Shown: positions 1-7,474 of the stretch, one piece after another
How positions within the stretch are numbered: the stretch's first letter is position 1
Layout of the letters: each line of letters starts with the position of its first letter
DNA from: Acidobacteriota bacterium
GTDB lineage: Bacteria; Acidobacteriota; Blastocatellia; UBA7656
Assembly: GCA_016201275.1 (NCBI GenBank)
Contig: JACQDB010000081.1
Coordinates: forward strand, 35,752-99,751
Reading direction: 5' to 3'
DNA length: 64,000 nucleotides
Position numbers and translations under genes: made by a program
The notes under the pieces: generated by a model
Seen by the model: the letters and a program-made list of their open reading frames with translations, nothing else
Database searches by the model: none
Told to the model about the DNA's origin: nothing

Positions 1-454
1 TTTCAGGAAAATCTTTAGCCAGATAATGGCGTATGCCGCCCAAATGCCCCAGCACCTGACGAGTGGTGACCGGCCATTGCTTTGGCGGAAAGGCCGGGCA
101 ATAGTTCTGCACCGGCGCGTCCAAATCGAGTTTGCCGCGTTCGACTAATTGCAACACGGCTGTTGACGTGATGGTTTTGGAAATCGAAGCGAGACGATAG
201 ACGGTTGAGGCTTTCGCGGCAACCTTGTTTTCCAAATCGGCAAACCCGTAGCCATTCGCCCACACCAGTTTTTTATCCATCACCACGGCAACCGACATTC
301 CCGGAATATTCTCTTTCGCCATCGTCGCAGAGATCGCCGCTTCAATCTTCCTGATTTTATCTTGCGGGATACTCGAAACATTTTGCGCCGTCGCTGCAAG
401 CGAAACGCCAAGCAACCACAAGACCGTCACAATAAAAACCGACACTTTACGCAT
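1..454 (-). CDS. Serine hydrolase / class C beta-lactamase-like protein (3' part missing)
   Basis: N-terminal part of a secreted serine hydrolase of the beta-lactamase/penicillin-binding (AmpC, Pfam Beta-lactamase) family; the C-terminus lies beyond the left edge. The frame starts at ATG 454 and opens with a signal peptide (MRKVSVFIVTVLWLLGVSLA, then an Ala-Thr-Ala region). It continues with a typical family pattern: a segment resembling IPGMSVAVV, an Asn-Gly-Tyr-Gly-Phe-Ala-Asp motif, and SISK, which fits the SxxK nucleophile motif, in the context RLASISKTITS. These proteins act in the periplasm as peptidases or esterases; the substrate cannot be told from the sequence. No neighbour suggests a role. 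The family is confident, the function is not. Confidence 0.85.
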   Translation of the reverse strand, partial: MRKVSVFIVTVLWLLGVSLAATAQNVSSIPQDKIRKIEAAISATMAKENIPGMSVAVVMDKKLVWANGYGFADLENKVAAKASTVYRLASISKTITSTAVLQLVERGKLDLDAPVQNYCPAFPPKQWPVTTRQVLGHLGGIRHYLAKDFPE

Positions 455-857
455 ACAATAACCTGCCTTACGGTTTGGGAATTTCCCTGCCTAACTCTTT
501 TGCGGTCTCCATCCACTCATCAATGATGACTTTGTACAATTTCAAATTGAACCACACCAATCAAGCGCTGACCTTGCGGTTCGCCAGTTGAATGATTGAA
601 CCTCAGCTTGTTGAGGTGAGGTTCAATCATTCCAGGTGCTGAAAAAGCCAATGAAATCAGGCTGCTTCGCCTCTAAAAAATCTAGCAACGGAGAACCGAG
701 GCAGTGAGGCAATTCATCGGAATCCCCCCAACGGCAGTTGGGGGATGCTTAAATCCAGCCTACACACCATGCCAGCAAAACTTTTTTCAATCTCCCCAAC
801 GGCAGTTGGGGGATGGTTAAAGTCCAGCCTTGAGCCTCGGATAAGGTTGAACTTTAA
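455..857. other. Non-coding stretch with hairpin and palindromes
   Basis: About 400 bases without a credible gene. It holds an inverted repeat at 591-631 and a run of palindromic units from 722 that continues into the broken HicB-like frame (listed separately). Confidence 0.6.
591..631. repeat. 15-bp-arm inverted repeat
   Basis: The arms at 591-605 and 617-631 (AATGATTGAACCTCA and its complement) are perfect, and the loop contains a further CCTCA/TGAGG pairing. Neither side ends in a clear T run, so this is a hairpin of unknown role rather than a clear terminator. Confidence 0.6.
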
Positions 858-950
858 CTATCCCCCAACTTCCATCGGGGGGATTCGTTTATCGTTGGCA
901 GCGTTTCGTAGGTTGAGCTTTAACCATCCCCCGATTTCCATCGGGGAGAT
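722..950. repeat. REP/BIME-like cluster of four palindromic units
   Basis: There are four 25-base palindromes, ATC(C/T)CCCCAACnnCnGTTGGGGGAT-like, at 722-746, 790-814, 860-884 and 926-950. Spacing is 66-70 bases. The first two share the core AACGGCAGTT; the last two carry TTCCATC. The sequences between them are not unique: they contain related TTAAAGTCCAGCC or GGTTGAACTTTAA tracts that point in opposite directions. The units therefore form inverted pairs, as in REP/BIME elements, rather than CRISPR repeats. The last two units lie inside the HicB-like frame. Confidence 0.75.
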
Positions 951-1136
951 TGGCAAGCTCGGTTCGCCTCTGAAAAATATACAAAGTCGAGCAATGATGA
1001 CTTCAACATTGGCGACTGCCTCTGCATCAGTAGCGCCATCGGCAGCGCCGCCCGGTAATTCAGGAACTTCGACGATGAAGGCTTTATCTTCGGCGCTCCA
1101 ATAAATGACTAACGCGTATGTGGGTTTCGTATTCAT
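858..1136 (-). pseudogene. HicB-like antitoxin, C-terminus replaced by palindromic repeats
   Basis: The first 50 or so residues match the type II toxin-antitoxin HicB-like fold: YALVIYWSAEDKAFIVEVPELPG, then ADGATDAEAVANVEVIIARL. In intact relatives this is followed by a conserved helix and often a short basic tail. Here the frame instead runs into the REP-like palindromes and reads as repeat-encoded sequence (SPMEIGGW, then PPMEVGG). No HicA-type partner is adjacent. It is most likely a truncated antitoxin relic; a functional short solitary HicB-like protein is possible. Confidence 0.6.
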
Positions 1137-1151
1137 CGCAGAATGAACTCA

Positions 1152-2294
1152 TCAAACTTTGCCGCCGAGCAAACGCTTTGCGCCGCCGCGAAAGACGGCT
1201 TCACAAGCGACGAACAAAATAATAATCGCCTGCAAAATCACCACCCAGTCTTTCGATACGTTGTCGGTAAAAATATCTATGAACAGGCTGGAGCGGTTCA
1301 ACGCGCCAAACAACAGCGCAGCAAAAAATACGCCAACCGGATGATTGCGCCCCAACAACGCCACGGCTATGCCGGTGAAGCCATACGATGCCGAAAAACC
1401 GTCATAGTAACGATAGCGATAGCCCAACACTTCATTGATGCCAACCATTCCGGCCAAGCCGCCGGAAATCAACATCGCCAAAATAATATTGCGGGTAATC
1501 GAAATGCCGCCGTACTCTGCCGCTGTGCCGCTAATGCCGACCGCGCGCAGTTCATAGCCCCACTTGGTCTTCCACAAAAACACATAGACCAACACGCACA
1601 TCAACAAGGCCAGTAAAAACGCGATGTTCAAAGGCAGTCGCTCAGGAAAATTAATCCCCAGCGGCGCAAGCAAAGCGTGCATACGCGGCAGGTGTGGCCC
1701 AACCAACGCGCCGTCTTTGAGTTCGGCAATTGGCAGCGTTTCCAAGATCGGGTCGCCCTGCCTTTTATAATAATATTGCGTCAAATACGTCACGATGCCG
1801 ACCGCTATGAAGTTCATCATGATCGTGGTGATGACTTCGTGTGCGCCGAACTTCGCCTTCAACACGCCGGGAATGCCTGACCACAAACCGCCGACCACCA
1901 CCGCCGCCATCATCGCCAGCAGCGTAACCAGATAAGGATTCGTATGCGGCAAGGTAAGCCCTACCCAGGCGGTCGCAAACGCCGCCATCGTCAATTGCCC
2001 TTCTGCGCCAATGTTGAGCAAGCCACATTTGAACGCCACCGCCACCGCCAGCCCCGTGAAGATCAGTGGCGTCGCGTAAAACAAGGTGTAGCCAATGCCA
2101 TCGAGTGAGCCGAATACACTGGAAAAAAACAGTTCATAAACCAACAACGGGCTATCGCCAACCATCCAGACGATAATGCCACCGACGAGGAACGCCGCGA
2201 CGACCGCTATCAAAGGAAAGAGCAATTCTCGAAGGGGAGAAAGGGAGAAAGGCAGAAAGGGAGAAGGAGAATTTGAAGGTGAACTGTCTTTCAT
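1152..2294 (-). CDS. ABC transporter permease, nucleoside/simple-sugar type (YufP/BPD_transp_2 family)
   Basis: Inner-membrane permease of about 380 residues with many hydrophobic helices. It contains the family stretch LLNIGAEGQLTMAAFATAWVG and later EVITTIMMNFIAVGIVTYL, as in nucleoside and BMP-dependent importers. It lies downstream of the double-ATPase at 2761-4278. Its ATG (2294) overlaps the stop codon of the four-helix-bundle gene by one base (TGATG), so translation is probably coupled. The first 25 residues (KDSSPSNSPSPFLPFSLSPL) come from a polypurine low-complexity tract and are unusual for the family; the original start may have lain further in. The second permease and the BMP-family binding protein expected in such operons are not present here. 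Confidence 0.88.
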   Translation of the reverse strand: MKDSSPSNSPSPFLPFSLSPLRELLFPLIAVVAAFLVGGIIVWMVGDSPLLVYELFFSSVFGSLDGIGYTLFYATPLIFTGLAVAVAFKCGLLNIGAEGQLTMAAFATAWVGLTLPHTNPYLVTLLAMMAAVVVGGLWSGIPGVLKAKFGAHEVITTIMMNFIAVGIVTYLTQYYYKRQGDPILETLPIAELKDGALVGPHLPRMHALLAPLGINFPERLPLNIAFLLALLMCVLVYVFLWKTKWGYELRAVGISGTAAEYGGISITRNIILAMLISGGLAGMVGINEVLGYRYRYYDGFSASYGFTGIAVALLGRNHPVGVFFAALLFGALNRSSLFIDIFTDNVSKDWVVILQAIIILFVACEAVFRGGAKRLLGGKV

Positions 2295-2695
2295 CAGTTT
2301 CTTCCTCTCAGACCTGATGGCAATACCCAGTCAGCAGGATTATTTATCATAACTACAAAAATTGCGATTATCTCGTCATAGATTTTGAATAAGGCTCTGC
2401 CGATTTCAGGAGTAAGATAGTCACCACGAACAGCAAAGTCTAGCCAAGTCTGCGTCTCAGCGGCTTCGGCTTCAGAGTCATTTAGCTTGCTTACAAACGC
2501 CGCTTCATAACGTCGTTTTCGCCAAGTTTCGGCAAGATTCGCGCAGACTGAACGTGACGACCTGCGAATCTGGTCAGTCAGAGAATATGTTTCCTCTTTG
2601 GGAAATTTCTTACTCAATTCAAATACCTGCATTGCCGCTTCAAAGGCTTTTTTATATATATTCAAATCCTGATGCCTGATAATTTTCTCACTCAT
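2294..2695 (-). CDS. Four helix bundle protein (S23/IVP-like, TIGR02436)
   Basis: A 133-residue protein of the small four-helix-bundle family first found in 23S rRNA intervening sequences. Characteristic features are the opening DLNIYKKAFEAAMQVFELSKKFPKEETYSLTDQIRRSSRSV, then CANLAE, and the later KLNDSEAEAAETQTWLDFA. Members are widespread as solitary genes; their biochemical role is unresolved. It sits between the ATPase and permease genes of an ABC importer and overlaps the permease start by one base. It has therefore become part of that transcript, although nothing links it functionally to transport. Confidence 0.88.
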   Translation of the reverse strand: MSEKIIRHQDLNIYKKAFEAAMQVFELSKKFPKEETYSLTDQIRRSSRSVCANLAETWRKRRYEAAFVSKLNDSEAEAAETQTWLDFAVRGDYLTPEIGRALFKIYDEIIAIFVVMINNPADWVLPSGLRGRN

Positions 2696-2760
2696 GCCTG
2701 AAATTCCTTCCTACTAATTTGTAAACGAAAACCAATCCCCCATCTCCCCTTCTCCCCTTC

Positions 2761-4278
2761 TCATTTCCCCCCCGTCATCATTAAGCCAATCGCTTCTTCA
2801 GTCACAGTTTTTGGATCAACTTCACCGACAATGCGACCGTCGTACATCACGATGACTCTATCGCTGAGGCTCAAAATTTCATCCAGTTCGGCAGACACCA
2901 GCAGCACCGCCGCGCCGTTATCGCGGTACTCGATAATTTTTTTGTGAATGAATTCGATAGCGCCTATATCCACACCGCGTGTCGGCTGCGACACTAAAAT
3001 CAAGTTCGGCTTGATGTCCATCTCGCGGGCGACGATGAGTTTTTGTTGATTGCCGCCCGATAAAGATTTCGCCGCCAACGCGATGTTCGGCGGACGCACA
3101 TCGTACTCTTGCACCAGACGGTTGGCGCGTTCGGCGATGAATTTTTGATTTAACAAAATGGCTCCTGAAATCGGCGCATTGCGATGCACGCCCAGAATGG
3201 AATTGCTCGCCAAATCAAAAGGCAAGAGCAGGCCGCGACGATGACGGTCTTCGGGAATGTGGGCAACGCCCAGTTGTTTGCGCTGTCGGGCATCAAGCTT
3301 GTTGATATTTTTTTCTTGCAGCAACACCTCGCCCGCTGAAGGCGCGCGCAAACCGGCGAGGATTTCAATCAACTCGGTCTGGCCGTTGCCTTCGACTCCG
3401 GCGATGCCTAAAATCTCGCCGCTGCGAACCACCAACGAAACCGCGCTCAACGCCGCGTGGCCTTGCTTATCGGTCAGCGCCAGGTCTTTGACTTCGAGCG
3501 TCGTCGCCGCCGGTTGCGCGGGCGCTTTTTCCACCCGCAACAACACCTCGCGCCCGACCATCAAGCTGGCGAGCTTTTCGGCAGTGGCGTCTGGGGTGGC
3601 CAGTTGGCCGACGACTTTGCCATCGCGCATCACGGTGATGTGGTCGGACAGCGCCAAGACTTCGGCGAGTTTGTGCGTGATGATGATGATGGTCTTGCCC
3701 TGGGCTTTGAGGCCGCGCAGAATGGCGAACATTTCGTGGACTTCCTGCGGCGTCAGCACGGCGGTCGGCTCGTCGAGTATCAATAGGCGAGCGCCGCGAT
3801 ACAGCGTCTTCAAAATTTCGACGCGCTGTTGCTGGCCTACGGACAGGTCGGCGATGCGAGCATCAGGGTTGATCTTCAAGCCATATTGTTCGGAAATTTC
3901 GCGGACGCGGGCGCGCGCTTTTTTATAATCAATGGCGATGCCTGTGGTCGGCTCCGCGCCGAGGATGATGTTTTCCGTCACCGTCAATGTTTCCACCAGC
4001 ATGAAGTGTTGATGCACCATGCCGAGTCCCAAAGCAATGGCTTCACGCGGGCTGTTGATGGAACGCTGGTCGCCATCCACAAAAATCTCGCCTTCATCGG
4101 CGCTATAAAATCCGTAGAGGATATTCATAATCGTAGATTTGCCTGCGCCGTTTTCGCCGATGATGGCGTGTATGGAGGCGGCAGGAATGGCGAGGTTGAT
4201 ACAATCGTTGGCGAGGACTTCGCCGAAGCGTTTTGTGATGCCGCGCATTTCGACAGCGGGTTTGGTTTCGTTACTCAT
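2761..4278 (-). CDS. Double ATP-binding subunit of nucleoside/sugar ABC importer (YufO/RbsA-like)
   Basis: A 505-residue protein with two fused nucleotide-binding domains. Domain 1 has Walker [10 protein letters not shown], signature [11 protein letters not shown] and Walker B LLILDEPT. Domain 2 has a degenerate Walker A ([10 protein letters not shown]), signature [14 protein letters not shown] and the family stretch [19 protein letters not shown]. This is the usual layout of YufO/RbsA/MglA ATPases, in which the second site is thought to be weakly active. It powers the permease encoded at 1152-2294. The gene starts the operon; the four-helix-bundle gene follows after 65 bases of pyrimidine-rich (on plus) spacer. 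Confidence 0.92.
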   Translation of the reverse strand: MSNETKPAVEMRGITKRFGEVLANDCINLAIPAASIHAIIGENGAGKSTIMNILYGFYSADEGEIFVDGDQRSINSPREAIALGLGMVHQHFMLVETLTVTENIILGAEPTTGIAIDYKKARARVREISEQYGLKINPDARIADLSVGQQQRVEILKTLYRGARLLILDEPTAVLTPQEVHEMFAILRGLKAQGKTIIIITHKLAEVLALSDHITVMRDGKVVGQLATPDATAEKLASLMVGREVLLRVEKAPAQPAATTLEVKDLALTDKQGHAALSAVSLVVRSGEILGIAGVEGNGQTELIEILAGLRAPSAGEVLLQEKNINKLDARQRKQLGVAHIPEDRHRRGLLLPFDLASNSILGVHRNAPISGAILLNQKFIAERANRLVQEYDVRPPNIALAAKSLSGGNQQKLIVAREMDIKPNLILVSQPTRGVDIGAIEFIHKKIIEYRDNGAAVLLVSAELDEILSLSDRVIVMYDGRIVGEVDPKTVTEEAIGLMMTGGK

Positions 4279-4405
4279 ATAGTGTGAAGGTGCAAAACAG
4301 TATTGAGCTAAAGGCTCGTGAAGCGGCGTAATGATAATGGATTAACGAGCGGATGAAAAGGCAGCGGATGAACGCGGCAAAGGAAAAATTGCTCAACCAA
4401 AAACG

Positions 4406-4445
4406 CGAAGGCGAGACGTTGCATTTCTTCAACGTCTCGCCTTCG
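4406..4445 (-). terminator. Intrinsic terminator after the secretin-domain gene
   Basis: There is a perfect 16-bp stem (CGAAGGCGAGACGTTG and its complement) with an 8-base loop. On the minus strand it is followed by CGCGTTTTTGG, a short T run. It lies 20 bases past the stop codon of the 4467-5516 gene and would end the sigma-factor operon transcript. Confidence 0.75.
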
Positions 4446-4466
4446 TGAGGCATCGGTGCGGCGGAA

Positions 4467-5516
4467 TTACTTATGTACTTTCGCGGTGAGGACAACGATC
4501 AAACCTTTGTCGCCCATCGTGGTGGTGCCGACGACGACCTTTTCACCTTCGCGCAAACTGACGGGCGAACGGAAACCGACGTTCTGGTAAGTAATTTTCG
4601 GGTCGGTGCTGCTTCCCATAACCAAAGGGATTCGCAAGCTAAATCCGAATTGCCCGATTTGCACAGTCGTTCCGGCAGAGGTTGAAGAATCAACATAGAT
4701 TTGCCCGATGGAGTAATCATAAAAGATCTGATTGCCGGAAGGAACCGCGATGGTGTTAAACAATTTGGCTTCTGCCACGCCGTTGTTGCCGACTCCGGGA
4801 GCGCCTTCTTTGGTGCGATGCAGCGCCGAAAACATCAGGCTGTAGTTTTTGTATTTGAGAGCCGATTGCAACTGATTGACGACCTCTTTCAAATCCGCAG
4901 GCATCTCTTCGCCTTGTATAGCCATCGCCGAACCAATCAGTACATGGATGCGAAACTCGATGTCGGGGCGCGGCGCTTGCGGCGTGTCCAGGCGTTTGAT
5001 GGCTTCTTCTATCGCCGCTATGTTTTCGGGAAAATCTCTGATGGTGATGGTTTTGAATTCATCACTGTAGGAAATTTGTGCGCCTTTAAAGCCGCTACCT
5101 AAATTCGCCACGGCCTGACGAACGGCGCTTGGTTCTCTATACTTAATTTCAAATACCTTGCCTTTGAAGCCTTTTTCGCTAATAAAATCCGGCTCTTTCG
5201 CAGGCGGCGCAGAGGTCGCTACGGTCGGTTGTTGTGCGCTGCGGGTCGCGCCCGTCGTTGATGCAATCTTCGGTTGTGTAGTCGCTCTTGGCGAAGAGGA
5301 GGGCGCGGCGACCGCCGGAGCTGTGGGCGTGGCCTGAACCGTAGCTGTCGTTGCGCTACGCGCAGGCCTTGCGGCAACCGGCGCAACCGTTGTTCGTACA
5401 GGCGCAGCCGTGGTTGGCGCAGAGGCTTGCGCCGGAGCAAGAGGGGTCGCCTGCTGACCGAAGGCGACAAAGGCCAGCAACACGATTATGGCAAACAAGG
5501 TGAGCAATTTTTTCAT
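4467..5516 (-). CDS. Secreted protein with secretin-type N domain
   Basis: 349 residues. A signal peptide (MKKLLTLFAIIVLLAFVAFG, cleavage near AFG-QQA) is followed by a long Ala/Pro/Thr-rich linker (about residues 22-105). A folded domain beginning FKGKVFEIKYREPSAVRQAVANL with TITIRDFPENIAAIEEAIKRLD resembles the small N0/N1 domains of secretins (Secretin_N/STN-like). The C-terminal part has beta-rich segments ending VVVGTTTMGDKGLIVVLTAKV. There is no secretin pore domain, so it is not a full outer-membrane secretin. It is the last gene of the sigma / anti-sigma operon, 11 bases after the anti-sigma gene, and ends at a strong terminator. It may be a periplasmic component controlled by that sigma factor. 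Confidence 0.7.
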   Translation of the reverse strand: MKKLLTLFAIIVLLAFVAFGQQATPLAPAQASAPTTAAPVRTTVAPVAARPARSATTATVQATPTAPAVAAPSSSPRATTQPKIASTTGATRSAQQPTVATSAPPAKEPDFISEKGFKGKVFEIKYREPSAVRQAVANLGSGFKGAQISYSDEFKTITIRDFPENIAAIEEAIKRLDTPQAPRPDIEFRIHVLIGSAMAIQGEEMPADLKEVVNQLQSALKYKNYSLMFSALHRTKEGAPGVGNNGVAEAKLFNTIAVPSGNQIFYDYSIGQIYVDSSTSAGTTVQIGQFGFSLRIPLVMGSSTDPKITYQNVGFRSPVSLREGEKVVVGTTTMGDKGLIVVLTAKVHK

Positions 5517-5527
5517 GTTCGTTTCTC

Positions 5528-6286
5528 CTATTCTGTATCTAGTTTCAAAGCTTGAGAGCTACGCATTTTCGGGGCGAACCAAATGATGCGAATGTTCGGA
5601 TCAGCAGTTTGCAATTCCATTCGTGTCATTTGCAAAGTGTCAAAAAAAACTTCAATATCGCCCGTGTTTATTGGGGATTTTTCAATCCCGCCAGTGGTTT
5701 GATTCGCCGCAATCACTTCTTTGGGGTGCGTAAGTTCTGGCTTCACCGAGGGCAAAGTCCAGGGCAAAGTTCTCTCGCGCTTTTGCCGCAAAGGTTTTTT
5801 CGGCTGCTTCACAACGGTGAAATTCTGCGACAGATTTTCTCGCTCTTCCTTCGGCAACGGTGGCGCATCTTGTCGCTTCTCTGGGGGCGGCTTCACAATC
5901 ACTTGCTCTTGAGTTGCATCTGGCTTCGGCTGTTTCGCATAAATGAAAAAAGCGATTGCGCCGACGAGCAGCACCAACAGCATGGCCAGCGCCCAGCCGC
6001 GTCGCCATCGCAAGGCTTCTGTCAACCGATGAAACACCGACAGACGCGAAGGGCGTCGAGCGATCTCCTGCATCACGTCGCGCTGCAAATTCAGATAGAA
6101 AGCCGCATCGAATTCCGGCAATGCCTGCGTATGTAGCCAACTCTGGCTCGCCGCATAATCATGCAAAAGCGCCGAGCAAGTTTCGCAATCACTCAAATGC
6201 CTGGAAGCTTCCTGCATTGCCGCGTCCGGCAAATCCTTTTCAACCAGCAACGGCATCAATTCAGTTATGCGCCGACAATTCATCAT
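5528..6286 (-). CDS. Membrane anti-sigma factor with zinc-finger (ZAS) domain
   Basis: 252 residues. The N-terminus carries a ZAS-type zinc site: CRRITELMPLLVEKDLPDA, then RHLSDCETCSALL (H-x3-C-x2-C). One membrane helix is seen near residues 95-115 (ALAMLLVLLVGAIAFFIYA), followed by a Pro/Lys-rich segment and a periplasmic tail. This is the usual plan for a membrane-held inhibitor of an ECF sigma factor, which it binds through the ZAS domain. It lies between the ECF sigma gene (6419-7081) and the secretin-domain gene, in the same direction. The C-terminal region has no recognised sensor domain. Confidence 0.85.
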   Translation of the reverse strand: MMNCRRITELMPLLVEKDLPDAAMQEASRHLSDCETCSALLHDYAASQSWLHTQALPEFDAAFYLNLQRDVMQEIARRPSRLSVFHRLTEALRWRRGWALAMLLVLLVGAIAFFIYAKQPKPDATQEQVIVKPPPEKRQDAPPLPKEERENLSQNFTVVKQPKKPLRQKRERTLPWTLPSVKPELTHPKEVIAANQTTGGIEKSPINTGDIEVFFDTLQMTRMELQTADPNIRIIWFAPKMRSSQALKLDTE

Positions 6287-6360
6287 TCCTCCTCATCGTT
6301 CAAGAAAAGCTTTGGTGCAGCAAACCCGGCAGCAAAGCGTTTCGCCTTTTTGCGGCAACC

Positions 6361-6420
6361 GCCTGAAGGCGGAACTCCAAACCTCATCTCCCCGTCTCCC
6401 CGTCTCCCCGTCTCCCCGTC
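6361..6420. repeat. Short tandem CTCCCCGT tract between sigma and anti-sigma genes
   Basis: An 8-base unit (TCTCCCCG) is repeated about four times near 6390-6420, preceded by CCGCCTGAAGGCGG. Similar GGGGAGA or CTCCCCGT tracts appear at 9299-9325 and 9900-9935, so this is a recurrent low-complexity motif at gene ends in this genome. Confidence 0.6.
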
Positions 6421-7081
6421 ACCGCTGCAATCCCTTGATGAAGCGCTCGTGAAAGCGTTTCAGTTTCGCACGCGCCGTGCTGATCTGCGACCGCACGGTG
6501 GTTTGGCTCGAACCAAGCAGGCGCGCTACTTCGGCGGTCGAATGGCCTTCCAAATCGCGCAGCACCAAGGCCGCACGTTCCTTGCCGCTCAAGGTTTGCA
6601 AGGCTTCGTCAATCAAGGCTCGATGCTCGGCGTTGATGGCTGCCGATTCGACATCATCACGACTGGCAAGGGCGGCAAAACTCCCAGCTTCCTGTGCCGC
6701 TTCAAACGAGGTGAAGCGCTCGGTCGCGCCGCGCTTGCGAACGATATCCCGGCAGGCGTTGATGGTGATTTTGTACAACCATCCGGCAAAATCCTGCTCG
6801 GCGTCATAGCTTTTCAAATAGCGAAAGGCTTTTAAGAAAGTCTCCTGCGCCGCGTCTCTGGCGTCTTCACGATTGCCCAGCATTCGATAAGCCAGCGCCA
6901 CTACTTTGCGTTGATAGCAATTCATGATTTGCTCGAAAGCCGCCGCCTCACCGGCTCTGGCGCGTTCAATCATAGCCGCGACCGCCGCGCCGGTTGCTGC
7001 TTCCGCGCCGCTGCCGATGCCAAAACCGTTTGTCATTAAAGCGATGTCGCTAACCTCGCCGGTCATCTTCTGCCTTTCCAT
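6419..7081 (-). CDS. ECF-type RNA polymerase sigma factor (RpoE-like)
   Basis: 220 residues. Region 2 is clear: FEQIMNCYQRKVVALAYRMLGNREDARDAAQETFLKAFRYL, then DFAGWLYKITINACRDIVRKR. Region 4 contains a helix-turn-helix, ALVLRDLEGHSTAEVARLLGSSQTTVRSQISTARAKLKRF. It directs RNA polymerase to a specific regulon and is presumably held inactive by the ZAS protein encoded next. The N-terminal 30 residues precede the sigma domain; an ATG at 7066, with AAAGGC upstream, is an alternative start. Confidence 0.93.
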   Translation of the reverse strand: MERQKMTGEVSDIALMTNGFGIGSGAEAATGAAVAAMIERARAGEAAAFEQIMNCYQRKVVALAYRMLGNREDARDAAQETFLKAFRYLKSYDAEQDFAGWLYKITINACRDIVRKRGATERFTSFEAAQEAGSFAALASRDDVESAAINAEHRALIDEALQTLSGKERAALVLRDLEGHSTAEVARLLGSSQTTVRSQISTARAKLKRFHERFIKGLQR

Positions 7082-7474
7082 GCAGTCTCATGTTTTTCTA
7101 CTCGCCAAGGTCGAAAACCGTTGAGAGAAATTTTCGGTCGGCTTGCAAATTAGCTGCCGGGTAAGAAGGGTCTCAAACTTGGCGTTTCCTTTGCGGCTTT
7201 GCGGCTTGACGCGAGACCGCTGACTTATGACAGCGGCAGCCCCTTTCGCGCAACGTCGCAAAGGCGCAAAGATTCGCAAAGACTCCTCTTTCTCCTCGCC
7301 GCATCAAGGGGGAAAGATAAGCGAAATTTTCACCCATAGACGCTTCGCCTTCCCCTCGCACCATTCAGCCCTTCCACCCCGACTATATTTCCAGACCCTT
7401 TGCCACGGCCTCTTGTCTAAACCGTTGTCCCGTGAGTTTGTTTCAATAGATTAAGTCGGACGGAGTGAATCCCA
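7082..7474. other. Non-coding gap between divergent genes, with dispersed repeat
   Basis: Nearly 400 bases upstream of both the sigma operon and the 7475 gene, so promoters for both probably lie here. At 7153-7216 there is a copy of a dispersed repeat (GGGTCTCnnACTTGGnGTTT, then GCGGCTTGnnGCG) that recurs at 51204-51269. Its CTTTGCGGC half is complementary to CGCAAAGGCGCAAAG near 7255-7272, which would allow a hairpin. Confidence 0.5.

Noticed and set aside
722..950. CRISPR array
   Set aside because: Regular spacing, but the repeats are near-perfect palindromes with differing cores, the spacers share inverted tracts, and there are no cas genes. REP/BIME is a better reading.
4467..5516. Full type II/III secretin
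   Set aside because: Only a small N-type domain is present. The C-terminal pore domain and its motifs are absent.
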